Source: Albugo candida
Lineage: Eukaryota; Oomycota; Peronosporomycetes; Albuginales; Albuginaceae
Length of the DNA stretch: 64,000 bases
Direction of reading: 5' to 3'
NCBI GenBank assembly: GCA_905220665.1
Contig: CAJNAR010000149.1
Location: forward strand, 496,001 to 560,000
The position numbers and the translations under genes were made by a program. Each line of letters begins with the position of its first letter. Within the stretch, counting starts at the first letter, position 1. This document shows, in pieces, positions 25,501 through 35,135 of this stretch. Below the pieces are notes generated by a model that was not told the DNA's origin, made no database searches, and saw nothing but the letters and a program-made list of their open reading frames with translations.

Positions 25501-26402
25501 TAATTCTGCCGTGTCCATAACTGAACTCTACACTTCCCGCTTTCCAAATCTTTGAGCACGATGGCTAAAATATCGGATGATATATTCCAAGCTAGTTGCT
25601 CAATCTCATGCGAAGTACGAGAAAACGCTGCTGATAGCGGGAATTCTCCATGAGTTAATCCATTCCTTTCAAAAAAAACAATTTTCCACAGATTTTGAAA
25701 CATACAGCTGGCAATCAGAGAATGGTCTGGGCACCAATCCATCGGAAAAGTAATGCTTTGACTGTATTCTTCGTCTTCTTTTCGGCCAACCGAATGGAAG
25801 GCTAAGGATGCGTCTAGGACAAGCAGCAATCGAGAGTTGGTGAAACCAAGGTTCACTGCTATATATTGCGAATCATCTCTCCAAGAAAGTTTTACATCAA
25901 CAACACTATCAGTGTCTACGAGCTGAGTTAAATCACTCCATTTCGTCTCATGTAGAACCTGCCACTGAGTATTTAATACCACAAGTGTTCCTGAGCGTGT
26001 GGCAATCGCAACCATGTCCTGTGCACTAGACCATGCAATTGAGAGAATTCCAGACTCGAAGATTCCAATCTCTTCGGATTGGCGCGTATCCAAACGAACA
26101 AGTCCTAAAATGCCAACCTCGTGACCTACTACAAGTGCGTTGAATTCGCTCAAATACGTAATCCATTTCCACTTTGTACTTTGACGCGATGCACTCGGAA
26201 ATGTGTCAGCGAGGGATATCCAATCATTCTGAATGACCCGGCCGGAGTCTTTGATATCGACCGATTGCTTGCAGATAGAACCGAATGCAAAGAGAATATA
26301 TAAAGTATGATCAGCGGAATTGTAGGTGAATGCTACGGCTTCATCGGAAGCCTTAAGGATGCCTGAGCATTGATATCGTTGCAGTGATCCGAGATTCTGC
26401 AT
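22554..26402 (-). CDS. ELP1: Elongator complex subunit 1 (ELP1/IKI3)
   Basis: Single exon, 1282 aa, close to the usual family length of about 1300. This is the scaffold of the Elongator complex, which adds the cm5 group to wobble uridines of tRNA in the cytosol. The first 700 residues form two WD40 propellers typical of IKI3. The C-terminal half is a TPR-like helical solenoid with recognisable family stretches such as LSRRILLLKAHFLVKD, KACTAAGRWELALSL and HMHWHESLRLVDLH. The basic patch near residues 1183-1195 (KPKRHERRQHRIKPGS) matches the tRNA-binding basic region of ELP1, followed by the dimerisation segment. The start ATG at 26402 gives the usual N-terminus. No other Elongator subunit lies in the window. 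Confidence 0.92.
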   Translation of the reverse strand: MQNLGSLQRYQCSGILKASDEAVAFTYNSADHTLYILFAFGSICKQSVDIKDSGRVIQNDWISLADTFPSASRQSTKWKWITYLSEFNALVVGHEVGILGLVRLDTRQSEEIGIFESGILSIAWSSAQDMVAIATRSGTLVVLNTQWQVLHETKWSDLTQLVDTDSVVDVKLSWRDDSQYIAVNLGFTNSRLLLVLDASLAFHSVGRKEDEEYSQSITFPMDWCPDHSLIASCMFQNLWKIVFFERNGLTHGEFPLSAAFSRTSHEIEQLAWNISSDILAIVLKDLESGKCRVQLWTRQNYHWYLKQELQAQGASCFLRWDTERSYVLHSLATISDTSWQYTQQEFAWKVDASLSTVGVIDGNKLLITPFDKVIIPPPFAFKEIVLGKRSIIQICFSQKGTAVAIMSSDGQIAIVHDYLASCETILFEDSSISLTSLLAFIYTARESFVILAKSAQESVVLIEYTERKFVVAEESCIQLRLLSHSNQTNLVTQDIWGTLRLFSLDAEKLALKSNEIGSCGNRFVQMSATTGSSPHLIGLTAGGRLYLDDNLIFTAVTSFMLDASQPILLVTTSGTPSRLHVISLQALFSVLDECIGKAPQEHIARITDTRIIEHGAKLICVVPKQGQVILQADRGNLEILTPRILILLLVIQLLSEKSFVIALETCRKHRLDLNLLVDYNPEVFHNHLVAFLEELLASPKTASDRLCLFITNLHPVNVWVTKYGPQAAHFITEASRQDSKAPKVNDICNALTHAMKCSPHSANEAFLLPMVTCCIKQQPPQYQEVLNLLKSLKRNFPAQAKRAVKHLILLVDVDILYQESLKAYDIELARYIASYSQQDPKEYNSILNSLEVLPNGQALSPFGRFQVDEVLQRDEKAIENLITHLIQGSNLDDNRQKWTSKLVDLIVSSHLYDTALDKLTQNPACTWTASLSRRILLLKAHFLVKDSAEEAAYIYLSLDENELAVKACTAAGRWELALSLPVSSQTQEARGYLVAEKLLEIDRSKYACVAARIYVEYCKDIVGAITLLIEHMHWHESLRLVDLHDRRDLLQDIASAVLQQSDELLWELRSRAANYEKHHERMTTILEQRRLFQLHGIDSNRWSREDEIDSQSSACSSIMSSTANSKVYSDMSNTSSRSSVGSHNYPKTTQIGNFGMKEHVQASASHFYATHTISLQAQSISSKPKRHERRQHRIKPGSIEELQYVERGCEEAKPDSHLQSEVDETIKMLLYFKEFDKAIALQNCLKTFLQRIEKETVTTSPESDIKLSNTMQWKLTQFGERS

Positions 26403-26697
26403 GCGTGGTCACGAATGCGTGTCCAAGCTATTTAGTGTGGAAACATCATACACGGCGCGAGGATTTCAGTAAGGCGGAAAGAATTAGAAACGATCATGTT
26501 CTTTGTTCTTCCTGACACCTGATCCTATCACATGAATCGGTAGGATAACTCTTTAATATCGCGCACGCACGTGCTTGTGAATTTTCCTTGTCTGGAAGAG
26601 ACGGAACTCTAAGACATATGGTAACCGATTATCGGTTTCTCTCTATAAACCATCGCGATCTGATTCCTTCGAACGCGATGGAGATAGCTTGTACTTT

Positions 26698-28794
26698 ATG
26701 AATAGTCGTCAGATATATAAGGACCAGTTTATGGTGTGGAGTATGAAAAGCGTGTCCTTGGACGAGATTAGCGGTTACACTGAAGTTGATCAATTAGGTC
26801 GGAGTCGTTTAGATGTACCGATGGCGGAGAATACAACGACTCCCGCTTGGCCAATAGAAGCTAATGTTGAGTCGTGGTATCACGATGAACGCACTGAGGT
26901 TGATGACGTCATTGCGAATGCGAATGATCTCGATGTGTGGACATTAGAATCCAGAAGAGAGAACACTACGACTTATTTGCATTGTAAGAACAATGAGCGC
27001 CTGTCGTACGCTGTCCGCGCTGTTACTATCATTCAAGGAAATGTACCGGATGTCATGGAAAGTATTCGCGCCAACGAAAGTGGTCGATTTCGTCACTTTA
27101 TGAAGTTAATGCATCCACGCAGTTACATTGATGCCGAAGTCTTGTACGATCATTCAATCACAAATTCACACGCCCAACAAACGTTCGGTCTCACGAATGA
27201 ATCACTCACATTGAAATGGTTTTCGCTCAATTCTGGAAATCGACTGAATCGGAACAAAGAGTTTCTTGTACGTAGTTACTGTGCGATACATCGCCAGCAT
27301 CCAATCTACGGGCAAGTTGGCGTCTACCGTTTTTCATCGTATGATGGAATTGGCGCCAAATATGGATTCCGTGTCAAGCAAGACACATATAGCTTGTATG
27401 TGTTTGAGCCTTCTTCTATCGTAGTGCAGTCGTGCACTGAGGGCGGCTGCGTTCGAGTGACGTGTACATATGCAATACGTAAAGCACGAGGCGACAACAC
27501 ACTTAGTAACAGTGTAAAGTATGTAGCTACTCGGCTTTGCCATGATATTAGGAATTTACAGCGCGCTGCACAATTAACCTCTCAAGTTGCAGCGCTGGCA
27601 CAAAAGAACGATTGGGTACAAGATGTCGATCGAAGTAAATGTCGGAGTTGTCTACAGTCTTTCAGTATGCTGAAACGACGTCATCATTGCCGTGTTTGTG
27701 GAGAAATTCTATGTGCATCATGCACTTCGTTTCAAGTGCTGCAGTTGGATGGTCCCAAGGTCCGCATCTGTAAGGAATGCGTGAGCAAGTCATCACGAGT
27801 GGATAACCCCGATGACAGAGCAAATTCTCACGGACACGGGGCTGTACAGGGTAATCGTAGAGGGAGCACTTGTGGCAGCGACAGCTCATCTATAGGGTAC
27901 GAAGACCCTGTGCAGCAAACGTATGAAGTAGGGGAAGATGACCGATTCATTAGTCAAAATTCTATTGGCAAATTTATGAAGCTTTCCACCTCATCAACAT
28001 CGACACGTACAGTGACTTCAGAACAAGGGACAGTTCACAGTTTCGGCTCAGTTTCGTCTCCCACTTCTATAAATTATCAATCAGGTTTATCCAACGAATT
28101 TCGAATTCGGAGAAGTAGAAGCCGAACCGAATCTATTGGCGAAATGGGATATACATCACTCGATGATTCACCGGAAAATTCGACCATGACTACCCCTTCA
28201 TCTCGAAGGCTTACGCGCAAAATTCATTATTTTAATGAAGATTTGGATCAAATTTGTAGTCTGGCCATGGAAGCGGTATCATGCCCAATTGCAGGAATTC
28301 GAACAGATGACTTTGAACTTGTTCGATATACATCTGGAGGGGAACGACCTAATCCCAATTTGCCTCGATCGCTCCCAACATTTCGCCGCATGGCGACAAA
28401 AGGAAAGCCGTGCATTGTGCTCAATGTATCTGGTGACCAACGAATTGCCGGTGAGAAACGAAAGTCAGCAAAACTCCAGTTTTTCATTGGAATTCCGCTG
28501 ATGATCAATGGGGAGGTTGTCGGAGACTTATGTATAGGAGATTCACTGCCACGTCAAGACGTGAGTGGTCAGCAACTTGCGATACTCAAAGTGCTCGGTG
28601 AGACGGCTACGCGTTACATGCGATCGAATGATTTCCTGGACGACTTGGCCGTGTATCGAAGACTAAACGCACGCGCACGGACTTCCAATCTGTCGGACAT
28701 CGAAACGCGATCCGTATCCCAGTTTAGTGTCCGCGAAGATGACGTTAGTTTCAATCTTGCTCAACCATTGCAAAGGAAAGAAATTGCTTTTTAA
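26698..28794 (+). CDS. FYVE-domain protein with N-terminal START-like and C-terminal GAF-like regions
   Basis: Single exon, 698 aa from the first ATG; a TTG nine bases upstream was ignored. The FYVE-type zinc finger spans about residues 312-365: paired Cys beginning CRSCLQSF, the basic phosphoinositide-binding motif RRHHCRVCG, then CASC and CKEC. It should bind PI3P on endosomes. The N-terminal 300 residues have the spacing of the START-like region found in the many oomycete FYVE proteins; this is an inference from architecture, since START has no short signature. A Ser-rich linker at 370-500 leads to a GAF-like domain (about 515-650, including the FFIGIPLMINGEVVGDLCIG stretch). The likely role is endosome-linked lipid sensing or signalling. 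Confidence 0.85.
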   Translation: MNSRQIYKDQFMVWSMKSVSLDEISGYTEVDQLGRSRLDVPMAENTTTPAWPIEANVESWYHDERTEVDDVIANANDLDVWTLESRRENTTTYLHCKNNERLSYAVRAVTIIQGNVPDVMESIRANESGRFRHFMKLMHPRSYIDAEVLYDHSITNSHAQQTFGLTNESLTLKWFSLNSGNRLNRNKEFLVRSYCAIHRQHPIYGQVGVYRFSSYDGIGAKYGFRVKQDTYSLYVFEPSSIVVQSCTEGGCVRVTCTYAIRKARGDNTLSNSVKYVATRLCHDIRNLQRAAQLTSQVAALAQKNDWVQDVDRSKCRSCLQSFSMLKRRHHCRVCGEILCASCTSFQVLQLDGPKVRICKECVSKSSRVDNPDDRANSHGHGAVQGNRRGSTCGSDSSSIGYEDPVQQTYEVGEDDRFISQNSIGKFMKLSTSSTSTRTVTSEQGTVHSFGSVSSPTSINYQSGLSNEFRIRRSRSRTESIGEMGYTSLDDSPENSTMTTPSSRRLTRKIHYFNEDLDQICSLAMEAVSCPIAGIRTDDFELVRYTSGGERPNPNLPRSLPTFRRMATKGKPCIVLNVSGDQRIAGEKRKSAKLQFFIGIPLMINGEVVGDLCIGDSLPRQDVSGQQLAILKVLGETATRYMRSNDFLDDLAVYRRLNARARTSNLSDIETRSVSQFSVREDDVSFNLAQPLQRKEIAF

Positions 28795-29108
28795 ACTAGG
28801 ATTTTACAGAATAGAAGATATTTGCGTGTGCTAATGTTCCGCGTTCTCTCTGCATTCGTGCATGTCTCCGTCACATAGATGCGATAAGAGCACTGACTAT
28901 ACATAGCTTTTGCTAAGCCATTTGTCATGTACCCTAAGCAAATTATAGAAGCGCACTTTATCTCTACAGTACTTTTTCTAGTTCCCATCAAGAGCGCTTC
29001 TTTTGTTCTTTCGCTTTGGGGCATAGAAACGAGCTGAAAGCGGGTAATTGGTATCCTCGAATTGTGTTTGAAACACATTCAACTTTATCAGTAGGCAAAC
29101 TGAATAGC

Positions 29109-31439
29109 ATGAGTATTGTTGATAATAAGAATGTCAAACAGAGACAAGGTAGCAGATGTGTGCTTGCTCAACATCCACGATTCTTGTCCAAAACCATTCT
29201 TGTGCCTTCAGGCTCTACGTCCCAGTATAGTGGTGACTTTATGTCTCCTCTTGATAGCAGTTATGATCCAATTACGCCAGAAAACGCAAACTATCAGACA
29301 CTCAAGACTGACACACTTGTACTCAATCCACCAACCATCGCTGCGAACGGTGACATGAATAGGCGCTTGACTGGATCAGATAGTTTTACTTTGCAGCATA
29401 ACGCGGAACAAACACCATGGAGAAATCGACGGAATCGATCGCAGAACATATTGTTGCATGTGTGCAGCTCCATTCTGATTTTGGAGTTTGCTGAACGAGT
29501 AAGTTATTATGGAATCAATCAGGGTCTGAAGAATTATTTGGGCAAATTAGGATGGAGTCAAGTAGGGTCGAATGCTCTCAAAAGTACATGGACTTCAATT
29601 TGTTATTTATCACCTTTATTTGGTGGATACATTGCCGATGAGAAGTGGGGTCGTTTTCAGACATTAGCGATTTTTGGGATTTGGTATACAGCCGGAGTCT
29701 TTCTTATCAGCTTATCTGCCTATCCAACAATCCTGCAAAATCACGTATTGGGAGGATGGTTGTGTCATCTTGGGTTGTTTGCAGGAGTAGCGATAGGAAC
29801 TGGCGCAATCAAAGCGAATGTTATAACCTTTGGAGCTGATCAGTTTGATCCCGAGTGTCATGACGAAAGTGTGCAGCAACAATTGTATTTCACTTCGTTC
29901 TATACGGTGATCAATCTTGGTGCTTTATTTTCGTATGGGTACCTGTCTATTTTATGCGTACAGGGGTCAGGAGCAATTTCTCCTGAGTATGGGTACTTTG
30001 CGACTTTTATTATTTGTGGAGCGGTGATGACGATAGCATATTTACTGTTTCTGTACGCTTATCCTCGCTATGTTCATATTCAGCCGCACACTAGCGCCAT
30101 TACCGAGTTATGGTCCATCTTGCGTGGCAACTGTGCTTATAGTTATGAAGCTAGGATGCTATATTACGGGCTGTGGTCATTTGGAGCCGCTTCATTTCTA
30201 AATCTGATCGCAGCTTTCTTGTCGGATGAGAATTACTTTGGTCAGTATTTGTCCTATACAGTGGTCATTTGCTGCGTATTTGGAAGTTATGTGTGGATTC
30301 GATATGGGATGAATGCTTTTTATATGGATAAAAGTATGGCATCAAACGGCGGAAAGTATGACGACGAAACTGTCGAAGAAATCAAACAAGTTGTACGAGT
30401 GCTACCCTTCTCTTGTTTTATGATCATTTGGGAATGTGTATATGACCAACTGGATGCTAATTTACAGTCGATCACACAACAGTGCGACTTGCGACTCAAT
30501 CCAGCTCATTCTGGAGATGCGGATGCGCATCAAGTTCCTGGTGCAATGCTTGGTATTTTTGATCCTCTGACAATCATTATTCTGATCCCGCTGTTGGACA
30601 CTGTCATTTATCCGTGGTATACAAAAGTTGTGGGTCGTCCTCCTAGTGCTTATGGTAAAGTACTGGCTGGTTTGATTATTTCGACCGTTGCCATGTTTTG
30701 GGCGGGCATCTTTGAGATTTTGCGACGAAACAGTGGAGAAATACGAATCATAGACTCCGAAACGGGCAGTTTCATCTCAATATTGGATCGTGGATCTTCG
30801 CAACCAATGAATCATATGTACTGGGCGTATGCTATACCAAACTACGTGCTAGTAGCCATCGCAGAATGTCTTATCAATGTCACAGCATATGAGCTTTTCT
30901 ACCGAGAAGTCCCAATCTATCTCAAATCCACTTGTCAGGCGATTAATTTATTCATGGTTGCGATGGGAAGTAACTTAACATCAACATTAACGTTATTATT
31001 CCAGTCTTTCTTTCCTCAAAGTTTAAATGATGGGAATTTGGAATATATGTTTTACACATTGGGTGCGTTAGGTGTCGTGAACATTGTATTTTACTGCATG
31101 GTAATGGAGAGTATGAAATTTGGCATGAATCCTCCCGAAAGCGGCGATGATGCTGATGCGTGTGCCTTTGGGCTGGATGGAAGCATGTTTGACACAGAAT
31201 TCCATAATAATAATAATGGTCCTGGAAGTGGTATCCACTTACAAAATGCAACTGACATTGACGTGAACTCATTTGAATGGGATGCAGGAAGCAGCTTGCA
31301 GGCATCATGCCGTAGTGGACAGAATTCTAAGTATAGCAGTCGGCCTTTGAGATGGAGAAGTGGGTCCGTTGAACAGGATAGCTACGCAGATTTGAAGGCT
31401 GAACCTGGTCGAACACATCATTCACTGGAAATATCGTGA
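29109..31439 (+). CDS. Proton-coupled oligopeptide/nitrate transporter (POT/PTR2/NPF family)
   Basis: Single exon, 776 aa from the first ATG. An MFS-type plasma-membrane symporter with about 12 TM helices between residues 110 and 690. Family signatures are clear: ERVSYYGINQGLKNYL near 127, SPLFGGYIADEKWGR near 170, and FYTVINLGALFSYG near 260. The N-terminal ~100 residues form a polar cytosolic extension longer than usual, and the C-terminal ~80 residues are a Ser/Gly/Asp-rich tail. Substrates in this family include di- and tripeptides, nitrate and other small compounds. Nothing in the sequence decides which, though the ERxxYY motif is the one linked to proton coupling. Confidence 0.92.
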   Translation: MSIVDNKNVKQRQGSRCVLAQHPRFLSKTILVPSGSTSQYSGDFMSPLDSSYDPITPENANYQTLKTDTLVLNPPTIAANGDMNRRLTGSDSFTLQHNAEQTPWRNRRNRSQNILLHVCSSILILEFAERVSYYGINQGLKNYLGKLGWSQVGSNALKSTWTSICYLSPLFGGYIADEKWGRFQTLAIFGIWYTAGVFLISLSAYPTILQNHVLGGWLCHLGLFAGVAIGTGAIKANVITFGADQFDPECHDESVQQQLYFTSFYTVINLGALFSYGYLSILCVQGSGAISPEYGYFATFIICGAVMTIAYLLFLYAYPRYVHIQPHTSAITELWSILRGNCAYSYEARMLYYGLWSFGAASFLNLIAAFLSDENYFGQYLSYTVVICCVFGSYVWIRYGMNAFYMDKSMASNGGKYDDETVEEIKQVVRVLPFSCFMIIWECVYDQLDANLQSITQQCDLRLNPAHSGDADAHQVPGAMLGIFDPLTIIILIPLLDTVIYPWYTKVVGRPPSAYGKVLAGLIISTVAMFWAGIFEILRRNSGEIRIIDSETGSFISILDRGSSQPMNHMYWAYAIPNYVLVAIAECLINVTAYELFYREVPIYLKSTCQAINLFMVAMGSNLTSTLTLLFQSFFPQSLNDGNLEYMFYTLGALGVVNIVFYCMVMESMKFGMNPPESGDDADACAFGLDGSMFDTEFHNNNNGPGSGIHLQNATDIDVNSFEWDAGSSLQASCRSGQNSKYSSRPLRWRSGSVEQDSYADLKAEPGRTHHSLEIS

Positions 31440-31446
31440 TAAGTAT

Positions 31447-31510
31447 CTTGAAGGGAGATTATCAACACTGTCGGTGTACTTGAAGGGAGATTATCAACAC
31501 TGTCGGTGTA
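31447..31510. repeat. Tandem direct duplication, 2 x 32 bp
   Basis: Two perfect head-to-tail copies of a 32-bp unit beginning CTTGAAGGGAGATTATC, at 31447-31478 and 31479-31510, just downstream of the transporter stop codon. It probably lies in the 3' UTR and looks like a recent slippage or repair duplication. Confidence 0.95.
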
Positions 31511-33408
31511 CGTGTAAATGCCTTAGCACGTGTACTCGTCTTTATGCCAAATCGTTTGATGTTATGTGTCGGGAAAGATCTGTTGAGATACGACTAGTCT
31601 TGAATTCTTGTGTTACTCGCTGGTAGCTTGACCTCTATGATTATTATTATTCCCTGCAATATATCCAATTGGTCTCTAATGCCACAAAGTATTGCCACAG
31701 TATATTCCGTATAATGTAATCTGGAACTAGGAAAATTCTCAGTAATTAGAAGAATGAATTTAAAGTGATTTCTTGACGACATTCGCTGGTGTTCGTCATT
31801 ATGCAGTCAAGGTTTTTCAGTGATCCATGTTGGAAAACTATTACTATTACCAGAAGTGCCGCCTCCGTTGACGAACGAGGAATCCATTTCAGACCGCAGA
31901 TTGGAGGAGACACACAGCGAGTTTGTCCGTTGGAATTCTGGAGTGTGAACTTCGTTAGATGCAGAGCACCCTTTGTGAAACGTACCACAGTGATGTAAGC
32001 CGAAACCGAACGTAAAAGAAAGCGTTGACATATGTATAATATGCCCTAATCAAGTTTTTGTATGAATGATAGGTGCTACTTCGTTCTCCAGACGGTTTGA
32101 ATGTACGTTCAAAATGGAGGACATTCTAGATATTCAGTTATATCTGATCAGTAGAGGCTACTCTTCACTGAATTTGCGGATGTCGCGGCATAGCATGCGT
32201 CAAGCTGATCAAACTTTTCATCAAATTGAATTCTGCTGGGAATCAAATAGAGATCAGGATGCAAATTTCCAAAATATGTGAAAGCACTTGATGCCGAATA
32301 TCACAAAATCAAGTGCCCCGCTTAGTCTTCGCCGCTTACGGAGTCACCATTTGAGAAGAAAGAATGCGACAAAAGGCAACCACATTACAGTACGCCTCAA
32401 TCTCCTCTGATATGAGTCGACGCCACCATCACATCATCCAATAACAGGAATCATAGGTGCTGTGTGAGAAATGAGCACTTTGATGGCTCTGTAGCAACAC
32501 GAATATAGATGATGCACGCAGTTTTGATTTAAGCTCCGGCGTTTTTAACACGTTTGATCAAATATGTGCAGCACAAATTGCCATCATAACCATCGACAAC
32601 TAAATCCGAGAGCACTAGCTAATCAGAGTTCTCTGCGAACCTTTACGCAATGGGATGAGAAAACAGGGAGGTAGATGCTGTGTATTGCCGCATCTGAAGG
32701 CCGAACGTCATGTTGCTTTCACTAGCTACACTTGAGGTTACTTGCATCAAAGTTTACGTCTTCCAAGATTAGACTACACAGTACGAATAAAACGGGATGA
32801 TGCACGATTGTCTACACTTCTCCAGATTCTATCAATACGTCAAAATGAATACGTCAACCTCCATTAGTCGTCAAACTCCGCATTGAACTGGTGAAAACAT
32901 TTATCCTTTTACTGCTCGGAGTCATTTGATCAATGTGTGGGTTGGCAAGTTGAGAGGTCATTGATTTTGGTCGAGAAGACCAGATCGTAGACTCTAGACA
33001 GCCTGACTTACGATCTGAATCAGTAGCAAGCATGATGACGTACGGGGAGGCTCAAGCTGAAGGAAAAGCCAATCTACGCGACCTCTTTGTGCCAATTGCA
33101 TAACGAGATAGCGATATTGCCTGAAATGTAATTATTTCACATATAAAGGCAATAGAGCTTGTTACGCTCCCTAACTTTTCCTTCCACACATGGTCAAGTG
33201 CAGGATACATCTTTTTACGAAAGATAATGTGTTTTTTAGAAGTTCTGTACAATGAAGTCTAGATATTGAACGCGACGATTTTGTATCGAATATAATGAAT
33301 TTTGCGCTTCAGTCAGTTTATGTGTTGAAAGACATCCGAATGCGCAAGTTATTTCCAGACATTTCAATCAGAAGGGAATGTCAGATCTGAGATATCTATT
33401 CATCATTC
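31511..33408. other. Intergenic, no gene recognised
   Basis: About 1.9 kb of AT-rich sequence with only short frames (up to 80 codons) and no recognisable family, RNA gene or repeat. It lies between the transporter 3' end and the convergent end of the MED8 gene. Confidence 0.5.
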
Positions 33409-33980
33409 TCACTGTAATATGCCCGTTTCGATATATTTGTACCGCGCTATTTGTGAATGTTGCGGCTTTGGCTGTGTGACATATTTGTTGGCCCTGATCT
33501 GCTTCATTAACCCTTCCGACATTTCACGGAATGTCTCCTCTAGACTTTCCACTACTTCATTGTGTGCGTCAATACCTTTACGCAATTGTTCCCACCCTTT
33601 TTCGCGTGAGCTATTCTCACCCATCAACTTGCGATCTTCTTCTTCCATCTCTGGATCTTCTCGAGTTCTTAATAGTAGCGGAATGTCTGAAGGATTTGGT
33701 GTTGCCATACGCGGTATACAAACGAAATGCTGGATCATTTCCGGGAGCTCTTCGTTGATGTTCTCTAGCTGCTTAGAGATTACCATATACTGACTTAAAA
33801 GCTCTGGCCTTATTTATATAATTTGTTATCTGAGCAACAGAACATTGATTAGACGTACCAAGTACTGCTGGGATTCCACGCCAAGTTATGCTCTAGGCGG
33901 CTGATAGTGTGCCGAAGGTGGTCAGCACGAGCTCGAATGCTGCTCAGCGTGCGATCGACATCACTTTGTCTTGCTTGCAT
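33409..33980 (-). CDS. MED8: Mediator complex subunit 8 (MED8)
   Basis: Two exons on the minus strand, 33980-33859 and 33808-33409 (50-bp intron), giving 173 aa. Subunit of the Mediator head module in RNA polymerase II transcription. The splice restores the conserved Trp-Pro of the family (STW-PELLSQYMVI). The tail of the domain has PLLLRTREDPEMEEED, matching the family's LRTKxxPExE element. Helical coiled coils occupy both halves. It is shorter than animal MED8 because the C-terminal extension is missing. The start is 111 bp from the divergent TPR gene. Assignment rests on two short motifs and overall helical pattern. Confidence 0.78.
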
Positions 33981-34091
33981 ACCGGGTATCTACCGAATGT
34001 TGATAAGTACGATGCGAACATTGGGTCGATTTTCGGCAAGTAGGCACATGCGACAATCAATAAGAAACAGCGCCGCAACGATTGTGCGCAG
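33981..34091. promoter_or_regulatory. Divergent promoter between MED8 and TPR-protein genes
   Basis: 111 bp separate the two start codons, so both 5' leaders and promoters must share this stretch or overlap the genes. No specific motif is claimed. Confidence 0.5.
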
Positions 34092-35135
34092 ATGTCGTGC
34101 ATGAATGAACAAGACCTGTCACAGATGCTTCAATTCGTGCATAAAGGGAAAGAGATGCGTCTTATCGAAGCGGAGAATGAAGTTGCAAATCTTGAAGCAC
34201 AATTGAAAGTGAAAAAGGAGCTCAGTGCGAAAGCTTGTGCCTTGAATAATGACCTTTCTTCGTACGATTGGACGCAGACATATGCAAAATGGGACGCATG
34301 GCAAGATCCTGAAGAGATTGCTCAGCTAGAGCAAGAAGCTACTGATAAGAAAAGTCGCGCATTGAATGCTCATAAAAATGCGATGTGTGACCACGATCAT
34401 TCCGCTGTAAGCAGTAGCTTGAGCACTTTTTTAAGACTTTTAAATTTTTTTTAGGAACAACGATTGATGGATATGACTACGGAGGAGAAGCTTCTTGAAT
34501 GTGATCGATTTCGTCTCCTTGGGAATAGAATGTATGAACAGGGCAAGTTTCAGCGCGCAGCATCATTTTATCATCGAGCATTAGTATACTTTGAGTACAT
34601 GTTCCCAGAAACAAAATTCGAGATAGAAGAGCACGATCGACTCCGCACGACGATGCTGTTGAATTTCGCTGCATGTCATCTCAAAATGATGCAGTATGAC
34701 GATGTCATTCATAACACTGCGCAACTTATCCGTCAGAATCCACGTCACGTGAAAGCTCTTTACATGCGTGCAAAAGCGTATCGCTTTCGCGATGAGTTTG
34801 ACAAGTCCATCTGCGATATCAAGCAAGCAATCGATATTGTGAAAGGAGAAGAGTCTGAAGATAGTATCGTCCACTTATTATTGCGTGAGCTTCACTTGAC
34901 TCTGACGAAGCAATTGGCTTACAGAATACGAATGAAGAAAATATCGAAGGCCATGTTCGCTGAAAAAGCCCGCTTGGTAGGAAGTCGAGGTAATGTTAGC
35001 CATAATCTATATGATCCAAAACCAAGCAGATTGGATAAATCCAGCGACCATGCATTGATAATGTCGCAACCGATAATGCACGGAATGGAAGAGCTTTATG
35101 CAATAGTACAAGAGTTGGAAGGACAAAATGATTGA
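34092..35135 (+). CDS. Coiled-coil and TPR-repeat protein
   Basis: Two exons, 34092-34406 and 34455-35135, joined across a 48-bp intron (GTAAGC...TTTTTTTTAG) to give 331 aa. The N-terminal third is a charged coiled coil (about 5-95). The second exon holds about three TPR units, from RFRLLGNRMYEQGKFQRAASF near 125 through NFAACHLKMMQYDDVI and ALYMRAKAYRFRDEFDKSI to about 240. The layout resembles TPR co-chaperones of the immunophilin/AIP type, but no FKBP domain is present. The likely function is as an adaptor for a chaperone or a multiprotein complex. Its partner is unknown. Confidence 0.8.
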
